Below, piece after piece: positions 44,930-57,439 of a stretch of DNA of 64,000 nt. The stretch is from NCBI RefSeq assembly GCF_003545875.1, contig NZ_QHCS01000001.1:1437501-1501500 (forward strand), given 5' to 3'. The translations under genes were made by a program, and so were the position numbers. The notes below the pieces were generated by a model. The model was not told where the DNA came from, did no database searches, and saw nothing but the letters and a program-made list of their open reading frames with translations. Positions within the stretch are counted from its first letter, which is position 1; every line of letters starts with the position of its first letter. Source of the stretch: Leptospira stimsonii. Its GTDB lineage: Bacteria; Spirochaetota; Leptospiria; Leptospirales; Leptospiraceae.

Positions 44930-45350
44930 AATCGTTTCACCGAGGTTTGTTCTCGAACATTCCTCGCGTGGTCTTTTCCTCGATTCTTATAAAATCAAAA
45001 CCCTCGTGGTTTGCTCGGTTAGCTTTTCATCCTTTTCGATCCATTCTTATGAAGTCCGTGTTCGATCCAAATCTCGGAAAGAGGAGAATCGTATCCCACG
45101 TTTTGTTTTTGAGAATTCATTTTCAGACTTCCTTCTAAAAACGAATGAGAATATTTCCATCCATGCCTACTCGCTAAAAAATCGGGGAGAGGAGAATCGA
45201 AAGAAAAGCGAATTCCTAAGAAACTTCTTACTTCTACCAAACTCATTTCGAGATTCGGTTGACATTCGATCGTCGATGATACAAAATCTGATTTCAAAAA
45301 GAGGTTGAACTGTTCCGGTTTCAAACCCAATCTAAGAATGAGTTCTCACT

Positions 45351-45920
45351 ATGCCAATGACCGAAATCAAAACGGATAAAGATCTCGCCAAACTTCGAGA
45401 AGGAACCTTGGCGGAGCTTTTGGATGGTGAAATATTTATGGTTCCAGCTCCGATTCCCGAGCATCAAAGAATTTCTAGAAAACTTCTGATCGTCCTTTCA
45501 GAATACGTCGAGTTGAACTCACTCGGAGAATGTTTTGATTCTCCCATCGATGTTTTGTTAGACGAACACAACGTCGTTCAACCCGACCTGATTTTTATAT
45601 CGAAGGAAAGAAGTTCTATTATCCAGAGAACTCGTGTGGAAGGTGCTCCCGATTGGGTGGCGGAGATTCTCTCTGAAGGGAACGCGTATCACGATCTAAA
45701 GACGAAGAAGAAACTCTACGAAAAACACGGAGTCAAGGAATACTGGATTTTAGATCCGATGGAAAGATCGATCGAGATTTTTTCCAATGGAGAATCCGGT
45801 TTTAAACTGTTTGCGTCGGCGACTTCCGGTTCGATTTCCTCCCTTCTTTTTCGGGATTTTTCCGTGGATTTGGAAAGAATCTTCGGAAAACCGGATTCGA
45901 TCAGCCAATTTCAAATCTAA
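45351..45920 (+). CDS. Uma2-family (DUF820) putative endonuclease
   Basis: Encodes 189 residues with the PD-(D/E)xK-like fold of the Uma2 family: ELLDGEIFMVPAPIPEHQRIS, VVQPDLIFIS with the catalytic Asp, APDWVAEILSEGNAYHDLKTKKKLYEKHG and the closing EYWILDPMERSIEIF. Many bacteria hold numerous copies; the biological role is unknown, although restriction-like nuclease activity is predicted. The start could be either of two close ATGs (45351, 45357). It stands alone. Confidence 0.88.
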   Translation: MPMTEIKTDKDLAKLREGTLAELLDGEIFMVPAPIPEHQRISRKLLIVLSEYVELNSLGECFDSPIDVLLDEHNVVQPDLIFISKERSSIIQRTRVEGAPDWVAEILSEGNAYHDLKTKKKLYEKHGVKEYWILDPMERSIEIFSNGESGFKLFASATSGSISSLLFRDFSVDLERIFGKPDSISQFQI

Positions 45921-46046
45921 AACAATTCGAAATCCAGGGATTCCTTAAGAAATGAATGCGAGAATTTTCTGAGTCGTATGTCTAATCGGAAAGGATCGAA
46001 GAATTCTTTTCTTAAACTTATCCTTAGGAACATTGGTCAAACTAGT

Positions 46047-46442
46047 ATGAAAAAGTTAATTCTCGTCAGCGTTCTCGTAAGTTGTATTTCTTTTGGAGTT
46101 TTTGCCGAAGAAGAAAGTCCGGTAAAATTCAAACTGGAAAAGAGTTTTGGAAATTCTTATCTCTTAAAGATTGTCCACCCATCGAATTACGGAATTCAAA
46201 AGGACGCTCCTCACAAGATTCTTCTCAACGCCGGAAAAGGTGTTAAAGTCGAAAAGGCGGATCTTACCGTCAAAGGGAAGACCTCTGAAAAGAAAAAGGA
46301 ATATCTGGCATCGGTTGATCCGATTCAACTGACCGTAACCGGAAAAGGAGATCTGGAAATTCATGGAAAGATCTACTATTGCAATTTCGATAAGAATATT
46401 TGTATTCCCGGAAAAATCCAACAAGTAGAAGTGATTCAGTAA
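46047..46442 (+). CDS. Small exported protein, unknown
   Basis: Encodes 131 residues from ATG 46047; the frame is open from 45978, but the signal peptide KKLILVSVLVSCISFGVFAEE begins at 46047. The mature part is beta-rich (FKLEKSFGNSYLLKIVHPSNYG, IQLTVTGKGDLEIHGKIYYC) and ends with two cysteines in YYCNFDKNICIPG. This resembles the Cys-containing strand of DsbD N-terminal (thiol-reductase) domains, so a redox or thiol role is possible but unproven. Confidence 0.65.
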   Translation: MKKLILVSVLVSCISFGVFAEEESPVKFKLEKSFGNSYLLKIVHPSNYGIQKDAPHKILLNAGKGVKVEKADLTVKGKTSEKKKEYLASVDPIQLTVTGKGDLEIHGKIYYCNFDKNICIPGKIQQVEVIQ

Positions 46443-46638
46443 TCCTTTTGTAGAAACAGGTTTCGCATTCTTTCGAAAATTGTTGCGACGTTATCCAGCG
46501 TTTACTGCAAATCCGAATCGAATCGGCTCTATGATTTCTTTTCGAAAACCGGTCCTTTTGTTTTTGTACATTGATTTCGAGGAGATATATCATCTCCTTG
46601 GAAATTTTGGTCCATTTCCTTTTGAAAGGGAAGGGAAA

Positions 46639-47166
46639 TTAGCTTTTTCTAAAATTCCATTTTTCGTATGTGATTTCATATTCGTAGTAGGGTTTTCCGT
46701 CCCTTTCCAGAGAACGGATTCTTTCCCCTCCCAATTTTTCCACCGCTTTCTGGGATCGTTTGTTATCCACTCCGATATGAAAAAGGACGGATCGGATTCC
46801 ATTCTGAAAGCTGTGGTTTAGGAGTAGGGATTTCATCGACCGATTGAAGGTTCCACCCCAATATTCCTTGGCCAGAAACGTGTATCCGATCGCAATCGAA
46901 CGCGAGGAAAGATCGAGGTCGTAATACCGAGTGTTACCGATCAATCGACCGGTGTTGTTATCGATTACAACAAAGCCGCTTTTCCATTCCACTGCTTCCC
47001 GAAAATAGGGAGTAAAATTCTCCTTGAGATAGCGTTCTCGGCTCGGGTGTTGCTCCCAAATGGAAGGATCCGATGCTACTTGAAAGAGTTCTTCAAAGTC
47101 GTTTTCTGTGATCGGTCTGAGGGTGATCAGGTCGTCTTTTAGGATCGGTTGTAAGTCCATATGCAA
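46639..47166 (-). CDS. GNAT-family N-acetyltransferase (RimJ/RimL-like)
   Basis: Encodes 175 residues of the GNAT fold: LITLRPITENDFEELFQVASDPSIWEQHP at the N terminus, GRLIGNTRYYDLD, SIAIGYTFLAKEYWGGTFNRSMKSLLLNH (acetyl-CoA binding) and FHIGVDNKRSQKAVEKLGGERI near the C terminus. This arrangement is typical of the RimJ/RimL subgroup that acetylates protein or small-molecule amines. The substrate is unknown. Confidence 0.9.
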   Translation of the reverse strand: MHMDLQPILKDDLITLRPITENDFEELFQVASDPSIWEQHPSRERYLKENFTPYFREAVEWKSGFVVIDNNTGRLIGNTRYYDLDLSSRSIAIGYTFLAKEYWGGTFNRSMKSLLLNHSFQNGIRSVLFHIGVDNKRSQKAVEKLGGERIRSLERDGKPYYEYEITYEKWNFRKS

Positions 47167-47265
47167 AATCCAGGGATCTCATTTCGATAATTCTCGTCAA
47201 TAGGGATCGAATTCTACTCAGGATTTTGCCTCGCCTTTTTTCTCAGGACGGATTTTGGTGTTTCT

Positions 47266-47763
47266 TTAAAAGACGGCACAATCCTTTTCGATTGCATTCC
47301 CGGAAATTCCGTTCAGAAGATGACACCGATCCGGATCCAAGGTGAATTCGTTTCGAACGATCACTCCGTCGCGAATTGATTTTGAAAAATCGAAAGTGGC
47401 TTCATCCAGTAACATTCCTTCCGAGTCGCTTTTGATTTTGTAAATTCCCGAAGTCGGTCGAATTCCGAATCGATTCGACATTTCTCCTGCATTGAGCGTA
47501 AATTCATTTTCTTGAATATGAATTTGGAAATTCCCCCGATTCGATGGTGATTGGATTCTTAGATTTTTGGGATTCGAAATCAATTGTATGAGTACACTTT
47601 CAGACACGGACGGTTCTCCACAATCGTCTCGGTCAATCCCGATACGTGGGGAATTGTGGTGCAATTCTGCGTAACAATTGCAATCCGATTGGCAATGAAT
47701 CGAAATCGTAATTGATACCCAAAGTAAAACCCTTCCAATACGATCGATGTTTTTTACTCTCAT
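47266..47763 (-). CDS. Small exported Cys-rich protein or lipoprotein, unknown
   Basis: Encodes 165 residues from ATG 47763; the frame extends to 47805, but the signal-like NIDRIGRVLLWVSITISIHC begins after this start. The Cys after ISIH could be a lipobox of relaxed leptospiral type. Six cysteines occur (SDCNCYAE, DDCGEPS, DRCHLLNG, KDCAVF), which suggests disulfides in the envelope. No family recognised. The 260-bp stretch beyond, up to 48067, holds one hairpin and no gene. Confidence 0.55.
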   Translation of the reverse strand: MRVKNIDRIGRVLLWVSITISIHCQSDCNCYAELHHNSPRIGIDRDDCGEPSVSESVLIQLISNPKNLRIQSPSNRGNFQIHIQENEFTLNAGEMSNRFGIRPTSGIYKIKSDSEGMLLDEATFDFSKSIRDGVIVRNEFTLDPDRCHLLNGISGNAIEKDCAVF

Positions 47764-48022
47764 GACAATAGTAGAGAATTGTTTAGAAGTTAAATCGGTC
47801 AGCAAAAATTCGCCCAGAATGTTTAGAAAAGGAGTTCCTGACTCGATCGACGATCGGATGATTAGGGAAACATAAAATTCTTATGCAATCCCTTAGGATG
47901 AGTTCAAATGTGATTTGTGAACAAAAGAGAAGTGTGCCGATAGATTCCCATTTTTCTAATCTATCGAACGAAGAAAAAAAATCGTTCTTTCCTGGATAGG
48001 ATTCGGTGAAAAGAGTCCCCAG

Positions 48023-48042
48023 GTCGGACTTAAAAGTCCGAC
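48023..48042. terminator. Perfect short palindrome, possible terminator
   Basis: GTCGGACTT-AA-AAGTCCGAC is a perfect inverted repeat, 25 bp beyond the stop of the minus-strand lipoprotein gene. It lacks a T-run, so termination is only a guess; an operator is also possible. Confidence 0.4.
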
Positions 48043-48067
48043 AACGCGAGGAACGTTTCGATAAACA

Positions 48068-48489
48068 TTATCGTTTCAATGAGGATCTTAAACCGGGAGA
48101 GTTGACTTGAAATAAAAAGTAAGTTTTTCCTTGAATTGCTCCGGATGACTTCACGATTTTTCCTTTTGTCTCCACCAGTTCTTTGATTACGATCTTATCA
48201 GAAGAACGAAACGTTTCTCCTTTTTCGGCGATCAACAGATTGATCGCCCTCTTGCGAGCGAGTTCTTGCGTGTTTTCCTGACTCCCTTCCAAAGAGGAGA
48301 TGACGACTTGAAACGTGTCACCGTTGATAAAACCTTCTACGGCTTTAATATATTCATCGGCGGTGTTGGCGTTGGATTCTTCTTGAACGGTCGTAGTGGT
48401 TTCTTCTTTTCCGTTTTCAACGGGCTTTTTGGCCCCGGAAGAACAATCGATGAGGACGAAGATAGATAGGATACAGAAAATAACAATTC

Positions 48490-48493
<4 letters not shown>
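48068..48493 (-). CDS. Small lipoprotein, unknown
   Basis: Encodes 141 residues: signal peptide MRIVIFCILSIFVLIDC with lipobox VLIDC, a Thr/Glu-rich linker (GKEETTTTVQEESN), then an alpha/beta domain (YIKAVEGFINGDTFQVVISSL, LARKRAINLLIAEKGETF). The pattern of a helix followed by RKRAxNLLxxEKG resembles leptospiral proteins of unknown role. It overlaps the upstream lipoprotein gene by 4 nt, so the two are co-translated. Confidence 0.7.
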
Positions 48494-49200
<707 letters not shown>

Positions 49201-49292
49201 GAGACAAACATTTCCCAATCGAGAGTAAAAGGAAGCAGGATTTTTTTGGTGAACTTCTGGACACCAGGTTCCAAAGAGGAAAGACTGTAAGC

Positions 49293-50876
<1,584 letters not shown>

Positions 50877-50897
50877 GACTCGAACGAAAACAAATTC

Positions 50898-52340
50898 ATG
50901 AAACCTTATATTCAAAAAATCTATTTTATTCTGATCGTTTCGATCGCATTGATTTCGCCGATTTCGTCCGCTCCAGGCGACTTTGTGAAGAACGTAAAAA
51001 TTCCGCCGTTGAGTTTCGAGTTTCCGGAAGTGCAGACTTTTTCCTCCGGCAAGGGTACCGAAGTTCTATTTTTACCGGGGGAAGAGTTTCCGCTTCGGAA
51101 TTTGGAGATCCATATCTATTCCGGAATTCTTTCCAATCCGGAGTTACGTCCGGAAATACCGGAACTATTCGTGGAAGCTTGGAAACACAGCGGAACCGCT
51201 TCGGCCCCCGGGAGTAAGTTTTTGGAAACCCTCGAAGGATACGGAGCCAAACTCGATACGGATGCGAATTCGGATAAGATCGTGTTGACCGTTTCCTATC
51301 TTTCCCGTTTCGAAAAGGAAATCCTTCCTCTGTTGAAAGAATTTATTTCCAGTCCGTTGTTAAACGAAGATGGTTTTTCGGTCGCAAAACTCAAATTAGA
51401 GGAAGCGATCAAACGGAGAAACGATAAACTTCCGGACATCGCGTATCGCAAAACCGCGGAACTCGTCTACAAAGGAACCGTTCTCGGGAAAAGCGCCGAA
51501 TTAGATTCTCTCTCTAAAATCGGATCCTCCGATCTCAAGGAATATTTCGACAAAATCGTTTCAACGTCTTGGAGGGTCGTCTTACTCACCGGCGACTTGG
51601 AAAAAAAGGAGGCCGAACCTTTGATCGCTTCTTTGCTTCCGGATCGGGCCGTCGTTCGCGAGAATGCAAAACCGATTCCAATCATCACCTCTCAGAGTTT
51701 AAAGAAAAATCTGGATTCTCTTCCGTATCAGATTCTGGGAGTGGACAAGGACGCGACTCAGAGTATCGTTCTGATGGCGGGGGTTCTTCCTCCTCATAGA
51801 GATCCTGATTTTTACGCGATTCAACTCACGAACTATATCATCGGAGGCGGCGGTTTTAGCTCGTATTTTATGCAAAGAATCCGTTCCGATCGAGGTCTTG
51901 CGTACTCTTCCAATAGCGCCACTTATTTTGAAAAAGATTACGGAGTCGTTTATTTTACGACTCAGACAAAAACATCCACGACCAAAGAAGTTTACGATCT
52001 GATGCGAGAAATATTAAGCGAAGAAACGATTTCTAAGATCACGGAACAGGAACTCGAAACCGCAAAACAATCGATCGTCAATCGATTCATCTTTCAGTTT
52101 GCGGATAAGATGGGGATTCTTCATAACACGCTTCGTTTTCGCGAACACAATATGAGTTCCGATTATCTGAAAAATTATCGCGATAAGATTCAAGCCGTAA
52201 CTCTTTCCGATCTCAAAAGAGTTGGAAAAAAATATTTCGTAAGTTCCGGAGTAAAGACCATTTTGACCGGTCCAAAGGATATTTCGAAAGGTATCAAAGA
52301 ATCGATCAAGACCATTGCTCCGGAAGAAAGGATTCCCTGA
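50898..52340 (+). CDS. M16-family peptidase-like, non-catalytic partner
   Basis: Encodes 480 residues with a signal peptide (YFILIVSIALISPISSAPG). The position that carries HxxEH in the catalytic subunit reads ELFVEAWKHSG, without the zinc ligands. The C-terminal half keeps the family YIIGGGGFSSYFMQRIRSDRGLAYSSNSA segment (substrate-binding R and Y). It lies 21 bp downstream of the active subunit, so they are very likely made together and form a heterodimer. The next gene starts directly after its stop. Confidence 0.9.
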   Translation: MKPYIQKIYFILIVSIALISPISSAPGDFVKNVKIPPLSFEFPEVQTFSSGKGTEVLFLPGEEFPLRNLEIHIYSGILSNPELRPEIPELFVEAWKHSGTASAPGSKFLETLEGYGAKLDTDANSDKIVLTVSYLSRFEKEILPLLKEFISSPLLNEDGFSVAKLKLEEAIKRRNDKLPDIAYRKTAELVYKGTVLGKSAELDSLSKIGSSDLKEYFDKIVSTSWRVVLLTGDLEKKEAEPLIASLLPDRAVVRENAKPIPIITSQSLKKNLDSLPYQILGVDKDATQSIVLMAGVLPPHRDPDFYAIQLTNYIIGGGGFSSYFMQRIRSDRGLAYSSNSATYFEKDYGVVYFTTQTKTSTTKEVYDLMREILSEETISKITEQELETAKQSIVNRFIFQFADKMGILHNTLRFREHNMSSDYLKNYRDKIQAVTLSDLKRVGKKYFVSSGVKTILTGPKDISKGIKESIKTIAPEERIP

Positions 52341-53168
52341 GTGTATTGTAAGTTTCAACACAAACAATATCAGTTTGAAGGAATTTCGGAAGGTGGAATT
52401 CGTACTTCGATTTACCTTCCCTCATTAAGTCTGATGTTCGATATCGGCGCTCAGAATCCGAATCGAATTCATCTTGATACGTTGCTCTTGACTCATTCTC
52501 ACTTGGATCATTCCGCCGGGCTTCCTTATTACATTTCCCAGAGATCGCTTCGGAAACTCAAACCGCCTAAGATTTTTGTTCCCCCCGCGTTGGAGGAACC
52601 TATGAGAAAAATTTTGGATCTTTATTCCCAGATCGAAGACTTTCCGTACAATTACGATCTTAGAGCGGTTTCTCCCGGTGAAAAAGTGGATTTGGATCCT
52701 ACTCATTTTTTTTCGCCGCATAAAACGTTTCATCGTGTTCCTTCCCAAGGTTATACGATCTATGAAAAAAGAAAAAAACTCAAAAAAGAATATCAGTCCC
52801 TTCCGCAACACGAACTGAACAAGATTCTAAAAGATAATTTGGAAGTTTCGGAACTCAGTTCCATTCCGGTGATCAGTTTTTCCGGCGATACAAAGATAGA
52901 ATACGTCCTCGAAAGCGAGGATGTCGCAAATTCCAGTATTCTATTTATTGAATGTACTTATATCGATCAGGAACGAAACGTGGAACGCGCGAGAGAATGG
53001 GGTCATATTCACCTGGATGAAATTCTCGAAAATCTCTCTTCCTTTAAGAATGAAAAGATCGTACTCATTCACTTTTCGAAACGTTATCCTCTTCCTTACA
53101 TCAGAGAAGTGTTGGCGGATAAGATTCCGGACGATCAAAAACACAGATTCCATCTTTTTATTCCATGA
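52341..53168 (+). CDS. Metallo-beta-lactamase-fold protein, RNase Z-like
   Basis: Encodes 275 residues from a GTG that follows the upstream stop without a gap. The binuclear zinc motif HSHLDH (about residue 54) and the RNase-Z-like topology are clear: TSIYLPSLSLMFDIGA, PPKIFVPPALEEPM, PVISFSGDTKIE, LFIECTYID and a C-terminal HIHLDEILENL, which supplies the last His ligands. tRNA 3'-processing is one option, but the family includes other nucleic-acid and small-molecule hydrolases. It overlaps the O-methyltransferase gene by 4 nt. Confidence 0.88.
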   Translation: MYCKFQHKQYQFEGISEGGIRTSIYLPSLSLMFDIGAQNPNRIHLDTLLLTHSHLDHSAGLPYYISQRSLRKLKPPKIFVPPALEEPMRKILDLYSQIEDFPYNYDLRAVSPGEKVDLDPTHFFSPHKTFHRVPSQGYTIYEKRKKLKKEYQSLPQHELNKILKDNLEVSELSSIPVISFSGDTKIEYVLESEDVANSSILFIECTYIDQERNVERAREWGHIHLDEILENLSSFKNEKIVLIHFSKRYPLPYIREVLADKIPDDQKHRFHLFIP

Positions 53169-53860
53169 GCAAAGGAAGTCCTCCGGGAAAATATGGGACC
53201 TCCGTGTTTCTGGACGGTCTGGAAGAGAGGATCGATTCCGAGTTGGTTCCACGACCGATTGCGATTCTCCATCGAATGGAAGAAGACGCCGCTACGGAAG
53301 GGATTCCCGTTCTGACTCCCGCCTCGGGGGCCGTTCTCAAATTCCTAGTCGAGGTAGAACAGCCTTCGGAAATTCTTGAATTGGGAACCGGTTACGGGAT
53401 TTCTCTTTTTTGGATGGCGAGCGGTTTGAAAAAGATCGCGAAGATCGTTTCCTTGGAAAGGGAAATTTATTACATCGCAAAGGTTCGTTCTTATCTTGAG
53501 CGACATCCTTTCGGAGATTTGGAGATCCATCTTCTCAAAACTCATTGTCTTCAATATCTCAAGGAGGCGAACGAAGATAACGGGAAAGAATGGAAAGGAA
53601 AATTCGTTTTTATAGATTGTGATAAGGTTCTTTATCCGGAAATTTTTCGACTCTTACGAAAACTTCGACCGGACGTCGCGGTGTTCGATAACGTGCTCTG
53701 GCACGGAAGAATTTTCGATGCAACTCGACAGGCCCCTTCCGATAAAGCGGTCCGGGAATTTTGGGAGGAAGTAAAGAACTCCGAATTGCCTCGGACTCTT
53801 TTTCCGGTCGGAGACGGTCTGCTCCAAATTCGTTTTCGAGAGAAGAATGAATCGGAGTAG
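53165..53860 (+). CDS. O-methyltransferase, class I SAM-dependent (family 3)
   Basis: Encodes 231 residues. The SAM site is at ILELGTGYGISLFWMASGL (about residues 72-90), followed by SLEREIYYIAKVRSYLE with the acidic ribose-binding residue, and FIDCDKVLYPEIFRLL and AVFDNVLWHGRI, which match the metal-dependent catechol/caffeoyl-CoA O-methyltransferase group. The substrate is unknown. It is coupled to the MBL-fold gene (ATGA). Confidence 0.9.
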   Translation: MSKGSPPGKYGTSVFLDGLEERIDSELVPRPIAILHRMEEDAATEGIPVLTPASGAVLKFLVEVEQPSEILELGTGYGISLFWMASGLKKIAKIVSLEREIYYIAKVRSYLERHPFGDLEIHLLKTHCLQYLKEANEDNGKEWKGKFVFIDCDKVLYPEIFRLLRKLRPDVAVFDNVLWHGRIFDATRQAPSDKAVREFWEEVKNSELPRTLFPVGDGLLQIRFREKNESE

Positions 53861-53929
53861 GAAAACAACCTCTAAAAATACTAGTTGCGTTTTAAAATGC
53901 TGTGCTATACTTCCGCGTAGGAGATTCGC

Positions 53930-54696
<767 letters not shown>

Positions 54697-54697
<1 letters not shown>

Positions 54698-56100
54698 TGA
54701 GGCGACAGAAAAACTTTTCTTTCTTTTTTAAATTCCTTCTTCTCTCGATTCTTCTTCCGGGTGCGGTCATCGAGGCCGGCCCCGGAAAAAAGGAAGAATC
54801 AGATTCAAACATCCAAACTCCCGTTAAAACGTTTAAGGTGGTGATCGATCCCGGACACGGGGGAGTCGATCTTAAACCCAAGGAAGATCACGGGGACAAA
54901 TACGATCCGATTTCCGAAAAATATCTCGAACTCTATAAGTCCGGCGCCTCTGCCAGAGGAAGAAAAGAAAGGACGGTCGTATTAGAACTTGCTAAAGAAC
55001 TCAAGGAGATTCTCGACCTCACAAGAACGGAAGACGGATTCGAAACGTTTCGAACCTATATGAAGACGTTCACGAACGAAGAGCTTCCTTGGATTAAAAT
55101 CGATTCTGTGATGACTCGAAACGGAAACGCAGATGAAAAGGAATATTCGGCGAACGAGGATCCGAACGCGCCTTATCGTCTTTTCGATTATCCGGACAAA
55201 AAAACGAAGAAGATAAAACAGGGAAGAATTTCGTTTATCAATCAGGAAAAACCGAACTTGGTCGTCTCTCTTCATCTCAATCCGAGTTACAAAGAACATC
55301 CCGGCGGAATGGCGGCGGTCCTTTCTCCTTCTTATAGAACTTTCTATGTTCTCAAAGGAATTTCGGAAGGAAGGTATTCGGAAGAAAAGTTCACCGCATC
55401 CCCTTGGAATCATTGGATGATTTTCAAAGAAGGTTGGTCTCGATTGGAGAACGCGGTCGCCGACGCTTGGATTTATTTCCACGGTTATTGGCCGAACAGA
55501 ACGGGCAAAAAAACTGACCTCTCCGCTTTCGAAGGATATCGGCAAAATATGATCACTTGGAAATATAAAGATCTTCCCGGTTGGGAAGAATTGGCCAAGG
55601 TCGGAGGGAAAGGGCCGTATTCTAAAACTCATAAAAGTTTTTCCGCAGAAGGTAAATTTTGGGAAAGAGAAAAGGCCGAGCCCGAGCTCTGGAGGAGAGA
55701 GGATGGTAGAGAGGGATTCGGCGGCGACAATCACTACGCTTCTGCGGAGCTCATGCGTTTTGTACAGTATGGACTTCGAAAAACCAATTCAGATGAGGAT
55801 TCTCCCGAACCGGGGCCGATCAATAAACCCTATCTTTCCACTTACGCGTTGCCGACGTTTATCAATGCAATCTCGGCTTATTTAGAAATCGGTTATATAG
55901 ATAAGGAGAAAGATATGATTCTCATGACGAAGCGGAAGAGGGACGTCGCGATCTCTCTCGCGGCTGGAATTTATTCCCTTGCACATGGAATCAAAGTCAA
56001 ACATCAGGATTATCCGTATGTTCCGGTGGGTAAAAAAATCAATTGGTCTCGTTACGAGAAATGGAAGGACGGAAACTACTTTCAAATCGTTTCTGAATGA
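54697..56100 (+). CDS. N-acetylmuramoyl-L-alanine amidase (Amidase_3 type)
   Basis: Encodes 467 residues starting at a GTG. After a signal peptide (FFFKFLLLSILLPGAVIEAG) comes FKVVIDPGHGG with the first zinc His, KERTVVLELAKELKEIL with the Glu ligand, and NLVVSLHLNPS with the second His, the order of Amidase_3 enzymes that cut peptidoglycan between MurNAc and L-Ala. Several long inserts (for example residues 70-200) enlarge it well beyond the 200-residue catalytic core and contain aromatic-rich segments that may modulate activity. The gene ends within the first copy of the 18-bp motif that flanks the insertion sequence. Confidence 0.82.
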
Positions 56101-57348
56101 GAATTCTTTTCTTACATTCCGCACAACGCAAACAGCGGAGTCCGACCTTTCCTGCGGAAAGTCCTCGGCTCCACTGTATTGCAACCCGCTCCATGTAAAA
56201 AAGAATTCTCATTCAGAACCGATTCCCCACAGAACTATAATCCCTCCGCTAAGCCTTTCCCCAAAACACTCACTGCTAAAGATCGTTTTAACCAAAAGTT
56301 CCCTCACTTAAACACTGACTATTATACTCAGATTACTAAGAACCTATTATCTACTCTCTATCCTAAAAGTTGCCCACACTGCAAAATCCCTCTTAGTAAA
56401 GAAGTCTCTACCAGAGAGAATGTTATCCGTTGTCCTAAATGTAATTATTTGGAATCAAGAAGTTCTAATACTCCTTTAGAACATTTAAAACTTCCTCTTT
56501 GGGTATTCAGTTACTTACTAATCGAATCGATTGAACTCTTTCCATTAGGCTTATCTGCTTCGGCTATTTGTAGAAAGTTATCTGTTTCTAAGAACACAGG
56601 AACCTTGTTAAAAAGAAGACTTCAGATCTTCTGTAGTGATTTGATACCACTGATTAAAGAAGAGATGGTAAAGGATCTGAAGAAGGCTTGGAAAGGTAAA
56701 AAACTGCCTGAATCAGGCGATTTGAAGCCTTTTATCGAAGGAAAGCCAGTTGTCCATACAGATACGTTAGCATTATTCTCTGCTTCTCAAAGAGCAAACG
56801 GATATCGAAAGAGATTTAAGCACAAAGGTCAGACAGCTTCTATTTATTTAACTGACTCAGTAGCGGAAGAACGTGGAAAGTATCAGATCGGAACTCTTTG
56901 TCATACGATTGCGATTAAGGGTGGTCCAGTAATACTATCATCAGTTCCTGATCAAAAGCAAAAAACACTTCAACCTTTATTTGATTTTCTCCCAGAGGAT
57001 GTCCCTTTATTTGCTGATGAAGGAATTCCTTGGATGGAACGATACAATGTTAACTTTAGATCAGTGAATCATTCAGCGAGAGCTATTGATTCTAAAAGGA
57101 ATGTCTGGGGAAAGGATCGTTGGAGTAAGGATGGTATTCATTCTCAAGTAGCTGAAGGAAATCAAAGGACTATCAAGTATTCTTTCATTGCTTCTTACAG
57201 TTATATTAGACCAGAGAATAGTATTCTTTATTTGAATGAGTATTCTGCTTTGAAAGGAATTCGAGTCTATGGTTTAGAAAGACTTCTTGGCGGTAAAAAG
57301 TTAGGTTTATTGCGGAATGTAGGGAGTAGGTGAATGAGAATTCTTTTC
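56094..57348 (+). mobile_element. IS1595-like insertion sequence with flanking repeats
   Basis: The 18-mer TGAATGAGAATTCTTTTC occurs at 56094-56111 and again, in direct orientation, at 57331-57348. Between them TACATTCCGCA (56113-56123) and TGCGGAATGTA (57311-57321) are perfect inverted repeats. A third copy of the motif, inverted, lies at 56199-56215. Together these delimit an element of about 1.2 kb that encodes one transposase. The exact ends are unresolved: either the 18-mers are a long target duplication, or the inverted copy at 56199 and the right copy are the terminal inverted repeats. Confidence 0.75.
56179..57333 (+). CDS. IS1595-family-like transposase
   Basis: Encodes up to 384 residues from a TTG; no in-frame ATG exists before the conserved part, so the true start is uncertain. 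An N-terminal zinc ribbon (CPHCKIPLSKE to IRCPKCNYLE) is followed by a helix-turn-helix-like stretch (PLGLSASAICRKLSVSKNTG) and a DDE-type core: Asp in VVHTDTLAL, Asp in LFADEGIPWMERY, and HSQVAEGNQRTIKYSF, where E and K hold the positions of the third acidic residue and its partner. It is intact. Codon use is more A+T-rich than the amidase gene before it. Confidence 0.8.
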   Translation: MQPAPCKKEFSFRTDSPQNYNPSAKPFPKTLTAKDRFNQKFPHLNTDYYTQITKNLLSTLYPKSCPHCKIPLSKEVSTRENVIRCPKCNYLESRSSNTPLEHLKLPLWVFSYLLIESIELFPLGLSASAICRKLSVSKNTGTLLKRRLQIFCSDLIPLIKEEMVKDLKKAWKGKKLPESGDLKPFIEGKPVVHTDTLALFSASQRANGYRKRFKHKGQTASIYLTDSVAEERGKYQIGTLCHTIAIKGGPVILSSVPDQKQKTLQPLFDFLPEDVPLFADEGIPWMERYNVNFRSVNHSARAIDSKRNVWGKDRWSKDGIHSQVAEGNQRTIKYSFIASYSYIRPENSILYLNEYSALKGIRVYGLERLLGGKKLGLLRNVGSR

Positions 57349-57439
57349 AACCAGTCCACTGCCTGCAAAGAGCATGGAACTCATCCAAGCCGATGAAATG
57401 CCTTGCATTAGCCGATATAATTTTGAACTTTCAATAAAA

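Noticed and set aside
50898..52340. Second M16 gene considered as a degraded pseudogene because it lacks the zinc motif.
   Set aside because: The frame is intact with a signal peptide and the conserved C-terminal segment; non-catalytic partners are normal in this family.
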